Positions 8,608 to 16,641 of a DNA stretch of 37,170 nt are shown here, piece by piece. The notes under the pieces are model-generated. The model did no database searches and was not told the origin of the DNA. It saw nothing but the letters and a program-made list of their open reading frames with translations. How positions within the stretch are numbered: position 1 is the first letter of the stretch; every line of letters begins with the position of its first letter. Both the position numbers and the translations under genes were made by a program. Origin of the DNA: Promethearchaeota archaeon (GTDB taxonomy: Archaea > Asgardarchaeota > Lokiarchaeia > Sigyniarchaeales > SOKP01); contig SDNY01000026.1 in assembly GCA_004524535.1 (NCBI GenBank), positions 1 to 37,170 on the forward strand. Direction: 5' to 3'.

Positions 8608-9606
8608 ATGAATGAAATAAATTTTATAACAATTGGAGATAAAGATTTTTTTCCTCTCATTCATTTTTCCATAAAGCAAGTGTTAAAATTTTATCCAACC
8701 TCAAAATTATTTATCTATGATTGGGGCTTTACACCCTCTCAAAAAAAAAAAATTAATACCTATCCAAATACGATCTTAATCGATTGGACTGACAAATTAG
8801 ATAGAGAACATGGTTACAAAACGATAAGATATACACACGATATGGAAAACCGCGTAGGACTTCCGAGAAAAAGGGAATATATCCTTAACCAAAAACCTAT
8901 CTGTATTTTGGATTGTGCTAAGAGAATTAAAGAAAATTTAATCTTTTTTGATGGAGATGCTATATTAATAAATCCTATTGATGAAATATTTGAAGATAAT
9001 TACGATATAGGTTTAACTGTTAATGTAAATTTTTTAATTCTATATAAATATATTCCCAAGGGGACTTTTGGTTGGATGAAGGGAGTTAATTCAGCTATAA
9101 TTTTTTTTAAATTAAATTCTAAACCAATGCAAATATTTATTCAAGAATGGATAAAAGAAATGAACCAACAAAACGTAATATTAATGGAACAAACCTCTTT
9201 ATTTAATTTGATAAGAAAAAGAAATAAAGAACTATTATATAAGGAATATAATATTGGAATAATAAAATTAGCTAATTTAAAATATAGGATCAAGATTTTC
9301 CCTAGCAGTATATACAATTATACATTTTTTGGGCGACGATATAATGATAAAAAAGTTAAATTTTTGCATTTTATATCAATGAAACGTCATTATCCAAAAA
9401 ATCTAAGAACCTCTCTTATAATTAGAGCCTATATTCGAGAAATTAAAATACGTTATGCTTTTTCTCACATTTTAAAATTAGTCTCACCACTTCTATCACC
9501 AAAAATTAATAAAAATATTAGAAGAAGCTTCAATAAATTTTTAATATATAGGAAAAAAAAAAAAAAAGAAAAAAAAGATTTACTTCTTCTCAAAGAAAAA
9601 CAATAG
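8608..9606 (+). CDS. Glycosyltransferase-like protein, paralog 4 of 4
   Basis: Tandem copy of the gene at 7456, same motif order: FITIGDKDFF, FFDGD, INPIDEIFEDNYDIGLTV, FFKLNSKPMQIF, MEQTS and KFLHF. The usual NSG before the FFK block is NSA here, a change in an otherwise constant position. The variable window reads NFLILYKYIPKGTFG. A 12-A run lies at 8741-8752. Near the 3' end a 14-A run (9553-9566) and an 8-A run (9568-9575) precede a tail DLLLLKEKQ. That tail is a different reading frame from the RxYSF tails of copies 2 and 3, so the poly(A) tract appears to have changed length and switched frame. The stop lies 5 bp from the convergent gene at 9612. Confidence 0.7.
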   Translation: MNEINFITIGDKDFFPLIHFSIKQVLKFYPTSKLFIYDWGFTPSQKKKINTYPNTILIDWTDKLDREHGYKTIRYTHDMENRVGLPRKREYILNQKPICILDCAKRIKENLIFFDGDAILINPIDEIFEDNYDIGLTVNVNFLILYKYIPKGTFGWMKGVNSAIIFFKLNSKPMQIFIQEWIKEMNQQNVILMEQTSLFNLIRKRNKELLYKEYNIGIIKLANLKYRIKIFPSSIYNYTFFGRRYNDKKVKFLHFISMKRHYPKNLRTSLIIRAYIREIKIRYAFSHILKLVSPLLSPKINKNIRRSFNKFLIYRKKKKKEKKDLLLLKEKQ

Positions 9607-9611
9607 GTTCT

Positions 9612-11126
9612 TTATGGAAATTTGATTTCTCCATAATTTTGAGTAAATAATAATTTAAAAATTTGAAATAAGTTCAATTTAAAAAAAATAGAAAAATGAT
9701 AATAATCATAAAATAATTTTAAAATATTTTTAATTTTAGCCTTTAAACCTTTTGAGTAAAAAATAATTTTAAAATACTTCCCTAATACGATATCTAAATA
9801 ATAATTTTTGAAGAAAATTCTGGATTTAATTAATCGCTCTAAGGATATCTTTAATTGTAACAATTTTTTATCAGAAAGCTCACTAAAATTCACTGTTAGT
9901 GATTGATGACGATCAAAATTCTCATTTTTAAATGATTTAATCAGTTTTAACTCATTTTTTATTAGTCCATTTTTCTTAGCATATTCATAAATTTCAGTTT
10001 TTGGAAATGGTATTGGCAAAAAAAAGAAGAAGCTCTTTAAAAAACTTATAGGTTGATAAAATTCTTTAATAAACCTATAGGTTTCCATTGCAGTCCGGTA
10101 ATTTTCTCCTTGATTTCCAATGATAAAAGAACACATTGGTAACATTCTATATTTTTTACATAGGAGTAGAGCATTTTTTGCCTGTTCTACTGTCGTTTGT
10201 TTTTTTATATTATTTAAAATAGTTTGGTTCCCCGATTCTATGCCAAATTGTAAAGCAAAACAACCACATTCTTTCATTCTTTTAATCAATTCTTCATCAA
10301 TAACGGAAACTCTGGAAGACGCAGTCCATTTAACTTTTAAATTTTCTTTCTCAAGAGCATCACAAAAATCTAATACAAACTTCTTATTCAATGTAAAATT
10401 ATCATCAACAATATAAATTGAACTATTTTTATATTTTTGCTGTATTAATTTTATTTCTTTTATAATTCTTTCAGTAGAATGTCTTCTCACCTTATATCCT
10501 TTGTAATAGTGGTAGCAAAACGTGCAATGGAATGGACATCCTCTTGTTGTGCATAAGGGATAATATCTTAGCTTCATATATGCTTTCATATTATATAAAT
10601 GTATAGCGGGTATTGGGATCGAATCAAGATTTTCAATGGGATTTCTATCTTTAGTTTTAATAATTTGGCCATTTTTCTTAAAATAAATACCATCAATAGA
10701 AGAATAATCTGTATCATTTTCAATTTTTTTTTTAGTTATGTCTTTAATTGTAAACTCTCCTTCTCCTAAAACTGCAATATCCACCTTAGAGGTGCTTAAT
10801 AATATTTCAGGGATACTAGAGGCAACGCTACCCCCCGCTACTATTAACGAATTTGGATGATATTTTTTTATTATTTTACTTAAGAATACAGTATAATCGT
10901 AAGCAACAATCATACATCCTATTCCATACACATCGTATTTTGTTCTTTTTAATATTTTTTTAACTTTCCTTTTTTTATATCTATTTAAATTTAGATCTAA
11001 AATTTTAACCTTATGGCCTTCCTCTAATAAACTAGCTCCGATATATGCTAATCCTAAATTTAGCAACACCACTGATGTAGGTGGATTTATTAATAAGATT
11101 TTCAATTTTGTGAGATCTGAATTCAT
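9612..11126 (-). CDS. B12-binding-domain radical SAM protein
   Basis: Class B-type radical SAM enzyme with an N-terminal cobalamin-binding domain, able in principle to methylate or rearrange an unactivated carbon; the substrate is unknown. Seen: the N-terminal KILLINPPTSVVLLNLGLAYIGA typical of this class (residues 9-31), a Rossmann-like region with VAGGSVASSIPEILL and VLGEGEFT (97-126), then the radical SAM motif CTTRGCPFHCTFC with cluster cysteines 197, 201 and 204, and a TIM-barrel part with FGIESGN and CSFIIGNQGE. The DxHxxG motif of methionine-synthase-type domains is absent, as is normal here. 504 residues is a usual length. The C-terminal 100 residues are Lys/Phe/Tyr-rich and unassigned. 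It diverges from the flavoprotein gene at 11274. Confidence 0.85.
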   Translation of the reverse strand: MNSDLTKLKILLINPPTSVVLLNLGLAYIGASLLEEGHKVKILDLNLNRYKKRKVKKILKRTKYDVYGIGCMIVAYDYTVFLSKIIKKYHPNSLIVAGGSVASSIPEILLSTSKVDIAVLGEGEFTIKDITKKKIENDTDYSSIDGIYFKKNGQIIKTKDRNPIENLDSIPIPAIHLYNMKAYMKLRYYPLCTTRGCPFHCTFCYHYYKGYKVRRHSTERIIKEIKLIQQKYKNSSIYIVDDNFTLNKKFVLDFCDALEKENLKVKWTASSRVSVIDEELIKRMKECGCFALQFGIESGNQTILNNIKKQTTVEQAKNALLLCKKYRMLPMCSFIIGNQGENYRTAMETYRFIKEFYQPISFLKSFFFFLPIPFPKTEIYEYAKKNGLIKNELKLIKSFKNENFDRHQSLTVNFSELSDKKLLQLKISLERLIKSRIFFKNYYLDIVLGKYFKIIFYSKGLKAKIKNILKLFYDYYHFSIFFKLNLFQIFKLLFTQNYGEIKFP

Positions 11127-11273
11127 ATTAAAATCTAATTCTAGATTATTATTTTTTTTTCAAATACTTTATTATGACCCAAAATTTTGTAGAAAGTAAA
11201 ATTTTTATCTATAATTAATATCTTGTTTGATTTTGCAAATAATCTTTTTATTTTTTAAGTATTAAGTTTTTTT

Positions 11274-12767
11274 ATGAAAGAAAATGTTATTATTATCGGA
11301 GCAGGGATTGGGGGATTAACTGCTGGAGCTCTACTTGCTCATGGAGGCCATAAAGTAACAGTTTTAGAGAAGAACTCTTACATAGGTGGGGCTTGTAGTT
11401 CGTATGAAAAAAACGGTTATACTTTCGATCGAGCAGTTCATATGTTTTCAATGGGACTAAATGGTCCATTTGGAAGGATTTTTGACAGATGTGGTTTAGA
11501 ATACCTTAAATTTATAAAACACATTAATGAAAAAACAGCAATGAAAATATACAAGCAAGAGGGCTATTTTCCTTTAGATATCAATATAAATTCATTATTT
11601 AAGACATTGCAGCCAAGAGGTAGCAAGAAAGAAGCTAGTAGTAGTTCAAGAAGTATTATGGGTAGCTTAAAAAACATGGGCTTCACTAAAAATACAATGA
11701 AAGATTTGATGGCAGTAATGACATCTATTTTAACAATGACTAAGAAGAAACTGAATAAATTATATGAGGACGAGTTAACAGTTACACAATGGCTAAATAT
11801 GTTTACACAAGATACTTTTATTCACGGAATTTTTGCCTTTTTACTTGCTGGCATGTTTGCCATAGGTAATGCGAAGGCGAGCGTTGCCGAGTTTATTCAT
11901 TGTTTTAAAACAGAGCTGATGTCTCAAGAAGGTTATCAATATCCTATTGGTGGTGGTGCGCAAGCCATTCCCGATGCAATTGCTAAAGTGATTAGACATT
12001 TTGGTGGTGAGATACTTACAAATTCTCCGGTAAAAAGTATTGTAATTAAGGGAAATAAGGCTCAAGGTGTAATGGTTGGTGAGGAATTGATAGAAGCTCC
12101 GATCGTAGTGTCCAATCTTTCAATTAAATGGACAATTCTTAGCTTAGTTGGAAAAGATTATTTTGAAAGAAAATATATTGAAAAAATAGAAAATTTAACT
12201 CCATCTTTATCTTCGATGACTTTCAAACTTGCGTTAAAAAAACCTATGATTAAGAAATGGAGTTTTATTAATTGTTATCATCCAACTTTACACGATTGGG
12301 GAGATAAATACGGTCCTGGAGCTCCACTGTCCAACGGATTTTTTGGACCTGTTTTAAGCAATATAAATCCGAAACTTGCTCCAAAAGGGCATCAAACCGC
12401 AATATTTGGTACACTTGTGCCTTCAAAAGGTCCAGATTGGGAAAGGTGGACAGAAATTTATTGGGAAGACCTACAATCGTTCTTTCCAGACTTAGATGAA
12501 ATACTTGATTTTGTAGATGTTTCTTATCCAAAAGATATTGTAGCTGCAACAGGAAAGCCAGAAGGACCTGTTGAAGGTCTAGGTTTAACGCCGAAACAAA
12601 CTGGTAAGTACAAACCTTCTTCATTAGTTCATCAAATTGAAGGATTATACGCAGTCGGAGATACAGCAGGAAAAACAGCCCATGGTATAGGGACTCAGCA
12701 TGCTTGTGATAGCGGATTTAAATGCGCAGAGGCAATTTTAGGTAATATTGAAATAAGATTAATTTGA
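11274..12767 (+). CDS. CrtI/phytoene-desaturase-like FAD oxidoreductase
   Basis: FAD-dependent oxidoreductase of the phytoene desaturase/carotenoid isomerase-retinol saturase group, acting on double bonds of isoprenoid or other hydrophobic chains. Seen: the N-terminal dinucleotide-binding motif IIGAGIGGLTAG (residues 7-18), the second FAD contact LEKNSYIGGACSSY with an arginine further on (FDRAVHMFS), a mid-protein GGGAQAIPDAI segment (around 225), and a C-terminal GLYAVGDTAGKTAHGIGTQHA motif (about 460-480) that closes the FAD site. Length of 497 is normal. The start ATG at 11274 follows an AT-rich spacer. It ends only 8 bp from the convergent methyltransferase gene. An isoprenoid substrate (membrane lipid saturation or carotenoid) is inferred from the family only. 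Confidence 0.8.
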   Translation: MKENVIIIGAGIGGLTAGALLAHGGHKVTVLEKNSYIGGACSSYEKNGYTFDRAVHMFSMGLNGPFGRIFDRCGLEYLKFIKHINEKTAMKIYKQEGYFPLDININSLFKTLQPRGSKKEASSSSRSIMGSLKNMGFTKNTMKDLMAVMTSILTMTKKKLNKLYEDELTVTQWLNMFTQDTFIHGIFAFLLAGMFAIGNAKASVAEFIHCFKTELMSQEGYQYPIGGGAQAIPDAIAKVIRHFGGEILTNSPVKSIVIKGNKAQGVMVGEELIEAPIVVSNLSIKWTILSLVGKDYFERKYIEKIENLTPSLSSMTFKLALKKPMIKKWSFINCYHPTLHDWGDKYGPGAPLSNGFFGPVLSNINPKLAPKGHQTAIFGTLVPSKGPDWERWTEIYWEDLQSFFPDLDEILDFVDVSYPKDIVAATGKPEGPVEGLGLTPKQTGKYKPSSLVHQIEGLYAVGDTAGKTAHGIGTQHACDSGFKCAEAILGNIEIRLI

Positions 12768-12775
12768 ACTACGTC

Positions 12776-13861
12776 CTATTGAGCCCCTTTTATTGGATAT
12801 TGACCATATTTTTCTATAGCTTTTGGAATTGCTAACACATTTGGAATTGGAACTCCCCAAGGCAAACAACAGATTGGACTTACTATATATCTTCCTCCTG
12901 GAGCTAAATTTATTATATTTTCTCTAACTTTTTCCTCTACATCTTGAGGGGTACCCGTAAATAATTCACGACTAACATCAATATTTGCTCCCATTATGGT
13001 AACCTTTGGAAAATCCTTCTTAAAATCAATCCAATACTTAATATTTAAAGGATGGGAACCATTTACAGCTATAAAATCTATCTCATTACAAACTTCCCTA
13101 AAATATGGTCTGGTTCCACAATTATGGAGAAAAAATGGTGAATTAATTTTTTTTTGAAATCTTTTGATAAATTGCCCCTCATATTTCATGGCATCCTTAA
13201 AAGACATCATATGCTTATTGAAAGCATAGCCTGTATACATTATAATAGCACTCTCTCCTACTTTTTCAATCCAATCATTATATGAATCTAATTGGCTTTC
13301 ATAAATTTTTTCGCATAATTTCAATAATAGATCAGGATTCTTTCGAATATCTTTAAATGCATTTATTCCTCTTAATTCTTGAACAACGGACCAAATTCCT
13401 AGACCCATAGCTTGGGGAAATTTCGTTTTTTCTCGAATAATATTTGCAGTTTTGTATGTTGTATCCCATAAATCTATTTTTGAGTGTTCTGGAATTTCTA
13501 ACTTTTCAATATCTTCTTCAGTTTTGCACACTTCGCCCTGTTTAATTGCTAAAGGTTTATAATCATACCACTGGATGGAATTCATTTTATTGTTTGCTTC
13601 AGCAAACGCATATGCTTCTGCTGGTCCAGCATAGGCAGAAGGGATTTGAATGGTATCTGCTTTAATAAACTCAGCTGTCTTAATAAGACAATTAGCATAA
13701 GTTTCTGGAGAACTCAAAATTTCTCTTGTTGTGATTCCTATAATCCGAGAAATAAATTGTTCATCAATGATAGCAAAAAATGGGACTCTATCAACACCTC
13801 TAATTCGACCAGTTAAAGTTTTCATAAATCTAAAAACCGATTTTGTCCAATCATAGGGCAT
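12776..13861 (-). CDS. UroD-fold methyltransferase, MtaA/MtbA-like
   Basis: Probable methylcobamide-dependent methyltransferase of the uroporphyrinogen-decarboxylase fold, moving a methyl group between a corrinoid protein and a thiol or pterin acceptor. Seen: a zinc-type HxC pair FLHNCG (His246, Cys248) and a late cysteine in SPICCLPWGVP (Cys331/332), which together fit the His-x-Cys-x(n)-Cys zinc site of MtaA/MtbA. It is the third gene of a minus-strand operon after two corrinoid proteins, with a 6-bp gap and its Shine-Dalgarno AGAGGT inside the upstream gene's last codons. This gene order supports a direct partnership. Acceptor (coenzyme M or tetrahydropterin) cannot be told from the sequence. 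Confidence 0.8.
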   Translation of the reverse strand: MPYDWTKSVFRFMKTLTGRIRGVDRVPFFAIIDEQFISRIIGITTREILSSPETYANCLIKTAEFIKADTIQIPSAYAGPAEAYAFAEANNKMNSIQWYDYKPLAIKQGEVCKTEEDIEKLEIPEHSKIDLWDTTYKTANIIREKTKFPQAMGLGIWSVVQELRGINAFKDIRKNPDLLLKLCEKIYESQLDSYNDWIEKVGESAIIMYTGYAFNKHMMSFKDAMKYEGQFIKRFQKKINSPFFLHNCGTRPYFREVCNEIDFIAVNGSHPLNIKYWIDFKKDFPKVTIMGANIDVSRELFTGTPQDVEEKVRENIINLAPGGRYIVSPICCLPWGVPIPNVLAIPKAIEKYGQYPIKGAQ

Positions 13862-13867
13862 TTTATA

Positions 13868-14521
13868 TCAACCTCTTTTAGTATCTGATATTATTTTATT
13901 TATTTTTTTAATACCTACCCATCCATCTTTCGCACAATCATCTGCTCCAATCATAGCGCAAGAATTTTTAGAGACTACTCCCCCTCCTATGATAATTTTA
14001 GAAGGAATTTCCTCTTTTCTGAGTAATAGGATGGTTTCATGCATTTTTGAAATACTCATTGTGAGTAAACCACTTAGTCCTATAACATCAGGTTTAAACT
14101 CTTTCGCTTTTTCAACAAAAATTTCAGGAGGAACATCTGATCCTAAATCAATGACATCAAATGCTTGACCATTTAAAAGTGACACTATTAATGATTTCCC
14201 AATATCGTGTATATCTCCTTCTACTGTTCCAATTAATATACTCCCTTTAGAAGCCCCCTCCGATATCTCTATAAATGAATCCTTTAATATATTCATAGCA
14301 GCATTAAGAGCATCTCCAGCCATTAACATATCCGCAAGGAAATATTCCTCTTGTTCATATAATTCTCCAACTTTTATAGCCCCTTTTATTATTGCTCCGT
14401 TCAAAATATCTTTATAATCCACTCCTTTTTTTAATGCTTCATTTACGGCATCGATTGTTTTTTCTGATTCTCCTTCTACAATCGAATTTTTTATCCTCGT
14501 TAGTATTTCTTCGTTTTTCAT
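13868..14521 (-). CDS. Corrinoid (B12-binding) methyltransferase protein, copy 2
   Basis: Small corrinoid carrier of the MtaC/MtbC/MtmC type: it holds a cobamide whose cobalt is methylated and demethylated by partner methyltransferases. Seen: an N-terminal helical cap domain (residues 1-90, with GELYEQEEYFLADMLMAGDA), then the B12 domain with the lower-ligand motif DIHDIG (Asp103, His105, Gly108), followed by VIDLGSDVPPE and GLSGLLTMS segments. Its 217 residues are typical. It lies between the copy at 14608 and the MtaA-like gene, on one strand with an 86-bp gap upstream. The conserved His105 indicates base-off/His-on binding. Differences from copy 1 suggest a different partner or substrate. 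Confidence 0.9.
   Translation of the reverse strand: MKNEEILTRIKNSIVEGESEKTIDAVNEALKKGVDYKDILNGAIIKGAIKVGELYEQEEYFLADMLMAGDALNAAMNILKDSFIEISEGASKGSILIGTVEGDIHDIGKSLIVSLLNGQAFDVIDLGSDVPPEIFVEKAKEFKPDVIGLSGLLTMSISKMHETILLLRKEEIPSKIIIGGGVVSKNSCAMIGADDCAKDGWVGIKKINKIISDTKRG
13871..13876 (-). promoter_or_regulatory. Shine-Dalgarno of the MtaA-like gene
   Basis: On the minus strand AGAGGT lies 9 nt before the ATG at 13861 and overlaps the last Arg-Gly codons of the corrinoid gene. This supports the start and translational coupling of the two genes. Confidence 0.6.
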
Positions 14522-14607
14522 AGTTTACTCATTTTTTACATCTTAATAATAATCATTTTATAAAAAGATAATAATTAATGCACATAGTTTTAATATGGAT
14601 AAATCAG

Positions 14608-15243
14608 TTAGATTCCGGTTAAATTTTTTATATGAGTGATACCTTTTATTGTGTCTTCGGCAAAATCATCCGCTCCAAACCGCTTTGCTAAATCCATGCT
14701 TAAAGGAGCCCCACCAACAATTAACTTAACCTTATCTCTTAATCCTGCAGTTTTTAGAGCTTCATGAACAACCTCAATTTGCGACACAGTCATACTTAAG
14801 AGCGAACTTAACCCAACAATAGATGCACCTGTTTCTTTTACTTTAGCGACAATCGTTTCAGCATCCACATCCTTACCTAAATCATATACTTCAAAACCTT
14901 CACTCATTAATAATATTCCGAGTAAGTTTTTCCCTATATCATGATTATCTCCTTTAACAGTTGCGATAACCACCTTAACCTTGTCTTTCACTTTTTCTGA
15001 TGAAGCTAATTCTGGCTTTAAAACTTCTAAGGCAACCTTCATAGTCTCTGCTGCTAGCATTAAGTCTGCTAAATAATAAATCTCTTCGGCATAACGGTGG
15101 CCAACTTCATCCATCCCGGCCGTAAGTGCAGATAAGATATCAAAGGGATCTTTTTTATCAGCTTCAAGAGCCTCTTTTACCGCATCAGCAATATCATCTA
15201 GTTCTAATTCAACAATAAGTTCAGTCAATTGTTCATAATCCAT
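14608..15243 (-). CDS. Corrinoid (B12-binding) methyltransferase protein, copy 1
   Basis: Corrinoid carrier protein, first gene of the minus-strand operon. Seen: acidic N-terminal cap domain (residues 1-80, with AEEIYYLADLMLAAETM), B12 lower-ligand motif DNHDIG (Asp99, His101, Gly104), and the GLSSLLSMTVSQ and GGAPLSMDLAKRFGADDFAED segments that line the cobamide site. Unlike copy 2 it has Asp-Asn-His and an intact C-terminal GADD-AED region. The ATG at 15243 is followed by codons matching the family start. The 131-bp spacer to 15375 is a divergent promoter region between this operon and the two UroD-fold genes, which are likely its functional partners. Confidence 0.9.
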   Translation of the reverse strand: MDYEQLTELIVELELDDIADAVKEALEADKKDPFDILSALTAGMDEVGHRYAEEIYYLADLMLAAETMKVALEVLKPELASSEKVKDKVKVVIATVKGDNHDIGKNLLGILLMSEGFEVYDLGKDVDAETIVAKVKETGASIVGLSSLLSMTVSQIEVVHEALKTAGLRDKVKLIVGGAPLSMDLAKRFGADDFAEDTIKGITHIKNLTGI

Positions 15244-15374
15244 AATATAAAACCAAAATTTTTGATAATATTATATATTAGATGTAAATGTATTTTTAAT
15301 TATTTTTTTTTCGAATTTAAGAAAAATGATGATATTTTAAAAATTTTTTTAAATTAATTAAACCGATCTTTATT

Positions 15375-16559
15375 ATGGTATTATCAAAGCGGGAAAGAGT
15401 TATTAGAACCTTAGAGCTTGAAGAGCCTGACATAGTACCTATTCATTATTTGGGATTTGAAAGGACGGGAATTTCAAATCAATATTTTGAAAAATCTGAT
15501 GAATATAAGAAAACTAAAGCTTCTATAGAAGAAGAAGTTTTAAAAATAAAATTCAGTGTATTACAGGGAACAACAGGAAGTATAACCGAATTAAGGTTTT
15601 GGAAGTCAGACATTCATGGGATAGATCCCTGGGGACTTAATAAATTCAAATTAAAAACAATCAAAGCTCCCCCTGAATATCCTGATTGTCTAATCTTAAC
15701 CTATGATGGAAGAATATGGAAACTTGCCCCCCAAGTTGATACTGGTTTAACATATTTATGGTATGAAGATGGTTATTTTAGGACTCCTGAAATTGTTCAT
15801 GAATATTGGGATAAATATGGTAAACCTATTGATCTTGTTAATAATAGAATTAATTATTCTCCTCAAATTTGGGAAAACTTTGTAAATACACTTTCCAAGT
15901 ATTTATATCCAATGGCTACTTTACCTATTACTTTACATGAATCGCTATTTGAGGGAATGACCATAACGAGAGTAGCTTATTATATGCGAAAAAATCCCCA
16001 ATTTATACATGAGGTTATGACTGAGTTTAATAAAGTTAACTTGGAAATAATTAAGAGGTTAGCAGAGGCAGGAGTCGATATAGTGTTTTATATGGATGAT
16101 TTAGGCATGAAACAACGATCCATTCTTTCCATCGAACAATTTAAGGAATTTATACTTCCTTATTATAAAAAGATCTATCAGGCGTGTAAGAAAAACAGTA
16201 TGTTTGTAGTTCAGCATTCTTGTGGGTATATTGACAAGCTTTTACCATATATGGTTGATGCGGGATTAAATGGAATTCAAGCTCTCGAACCGGCAGCAGG
16301 TGTCGATCTGGCGCATTTAAAAGAAAAATTGGGGGATCGAGTTGCTTTTCTTGGTGGTATAGATGGTTCAAATATACTCAACTTCGGAACCCCCAAAGAT
16401 GTTGAGGAAGAAGTGAAAAGATGCATTAAAGTAGCAGCCCATAGTGGAGGATATTTCGCTGGTCCAAGCCACAATATTCTCAATGCACCATGGGAAAATA
16501 TTTTAGCATTAAGAGCTGCTATTGAAAAATATCGTAAATATCCCTTAAATCTAAATTGA
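15375..16559 (+). CDS. UroD-fold methyltransferase paralog A (no late Zn cysteine)
   Basis: Member of the uroporphyrinogen-decarboxylase/methyltransferase superfamily, likely a corrinoid-dependent methyltransferase and not a haem-pathway enzyme given its context. Seen: N-terminal SKRERVIRTLE (4-14), a middle FEGMTITRVAYYMRKNPQFIHEVM region, HSCG with His281 and Cys283, QALEPAAGVDLAHLKEKLGD (302-321), and FAGPSHNIL (361-369). The HxC pair is present but the late cysteine of MtaA/MtbA is replaced by a Ser-His-Asn. The zinc site is therefore different or absent. It diverges from the corrinoid operon and is followed after 82 bp by its paralog. No MtaB, MttB or MtmB is nearby, so these two may be the substrate-facing methyltransferases. 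Confidence 0.8.
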   Translation: MVLSKRERVIRTLELEEPDIVPIHYLGFERTGISNQYFEKSDEYKKTKASIEEEVLKIKFSVLQGTTGSITELRFWKSDIHGIDPWGLNKFKLKTIKAPPEYPDCLILTYDGRIWKLAPQVDTGLTYLWYEDGYFRTPEIVHEYWDKYGKPIDLVNNRINYSPQIWENFVNTLSKYLYPMATLPITLHESLFEGMTITRVAYYMRKNPQFIHEVMTEFNKVNLEIIKRLAEAGVDIVFYMDDLGMKQRSILSIEQFKEFILPYYKKIYQACKKNSMFVVQHSCGYIDKLLPYMVDAGLNGIQALEPAAGVDLAHLKEKLGDRVAFLGGIDGSNILNFGTPKDVEEEVKRCIKVAAHSGGYFAGPSHNILNAPWENILALRAAIEKYRKYPLNLN

Positions 16560-16641
16560 GGGTAAAAAATACTAACAGTAATGTAATTTCTTGAATAATT
16601 ATAGTGAAAACTTTTTTAATCAATAAATTCACTCTTTTATT

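Larger units (their letters stand above)
8474..9606 (+). repeat. Tandem segmental duplication, unit 2
   Basis: Second copy of the unit beginning at 7322, offset 1,152 bp. It contains the truncated FkbM 5' end, the spacer and the glycosyltransferase-like gene 8608-9606. The spacer is about 95% identical to unit 1, while parts of the coding sequence are much more divergent. Confidence 0.9.

Noticed and set aside
12268-12624. 118-codon open frame on the minus strand
   Set aside because: It lies wholly inside the CrtI-like gene on the other strand, which has clear family motifs; the minus frame shows none.
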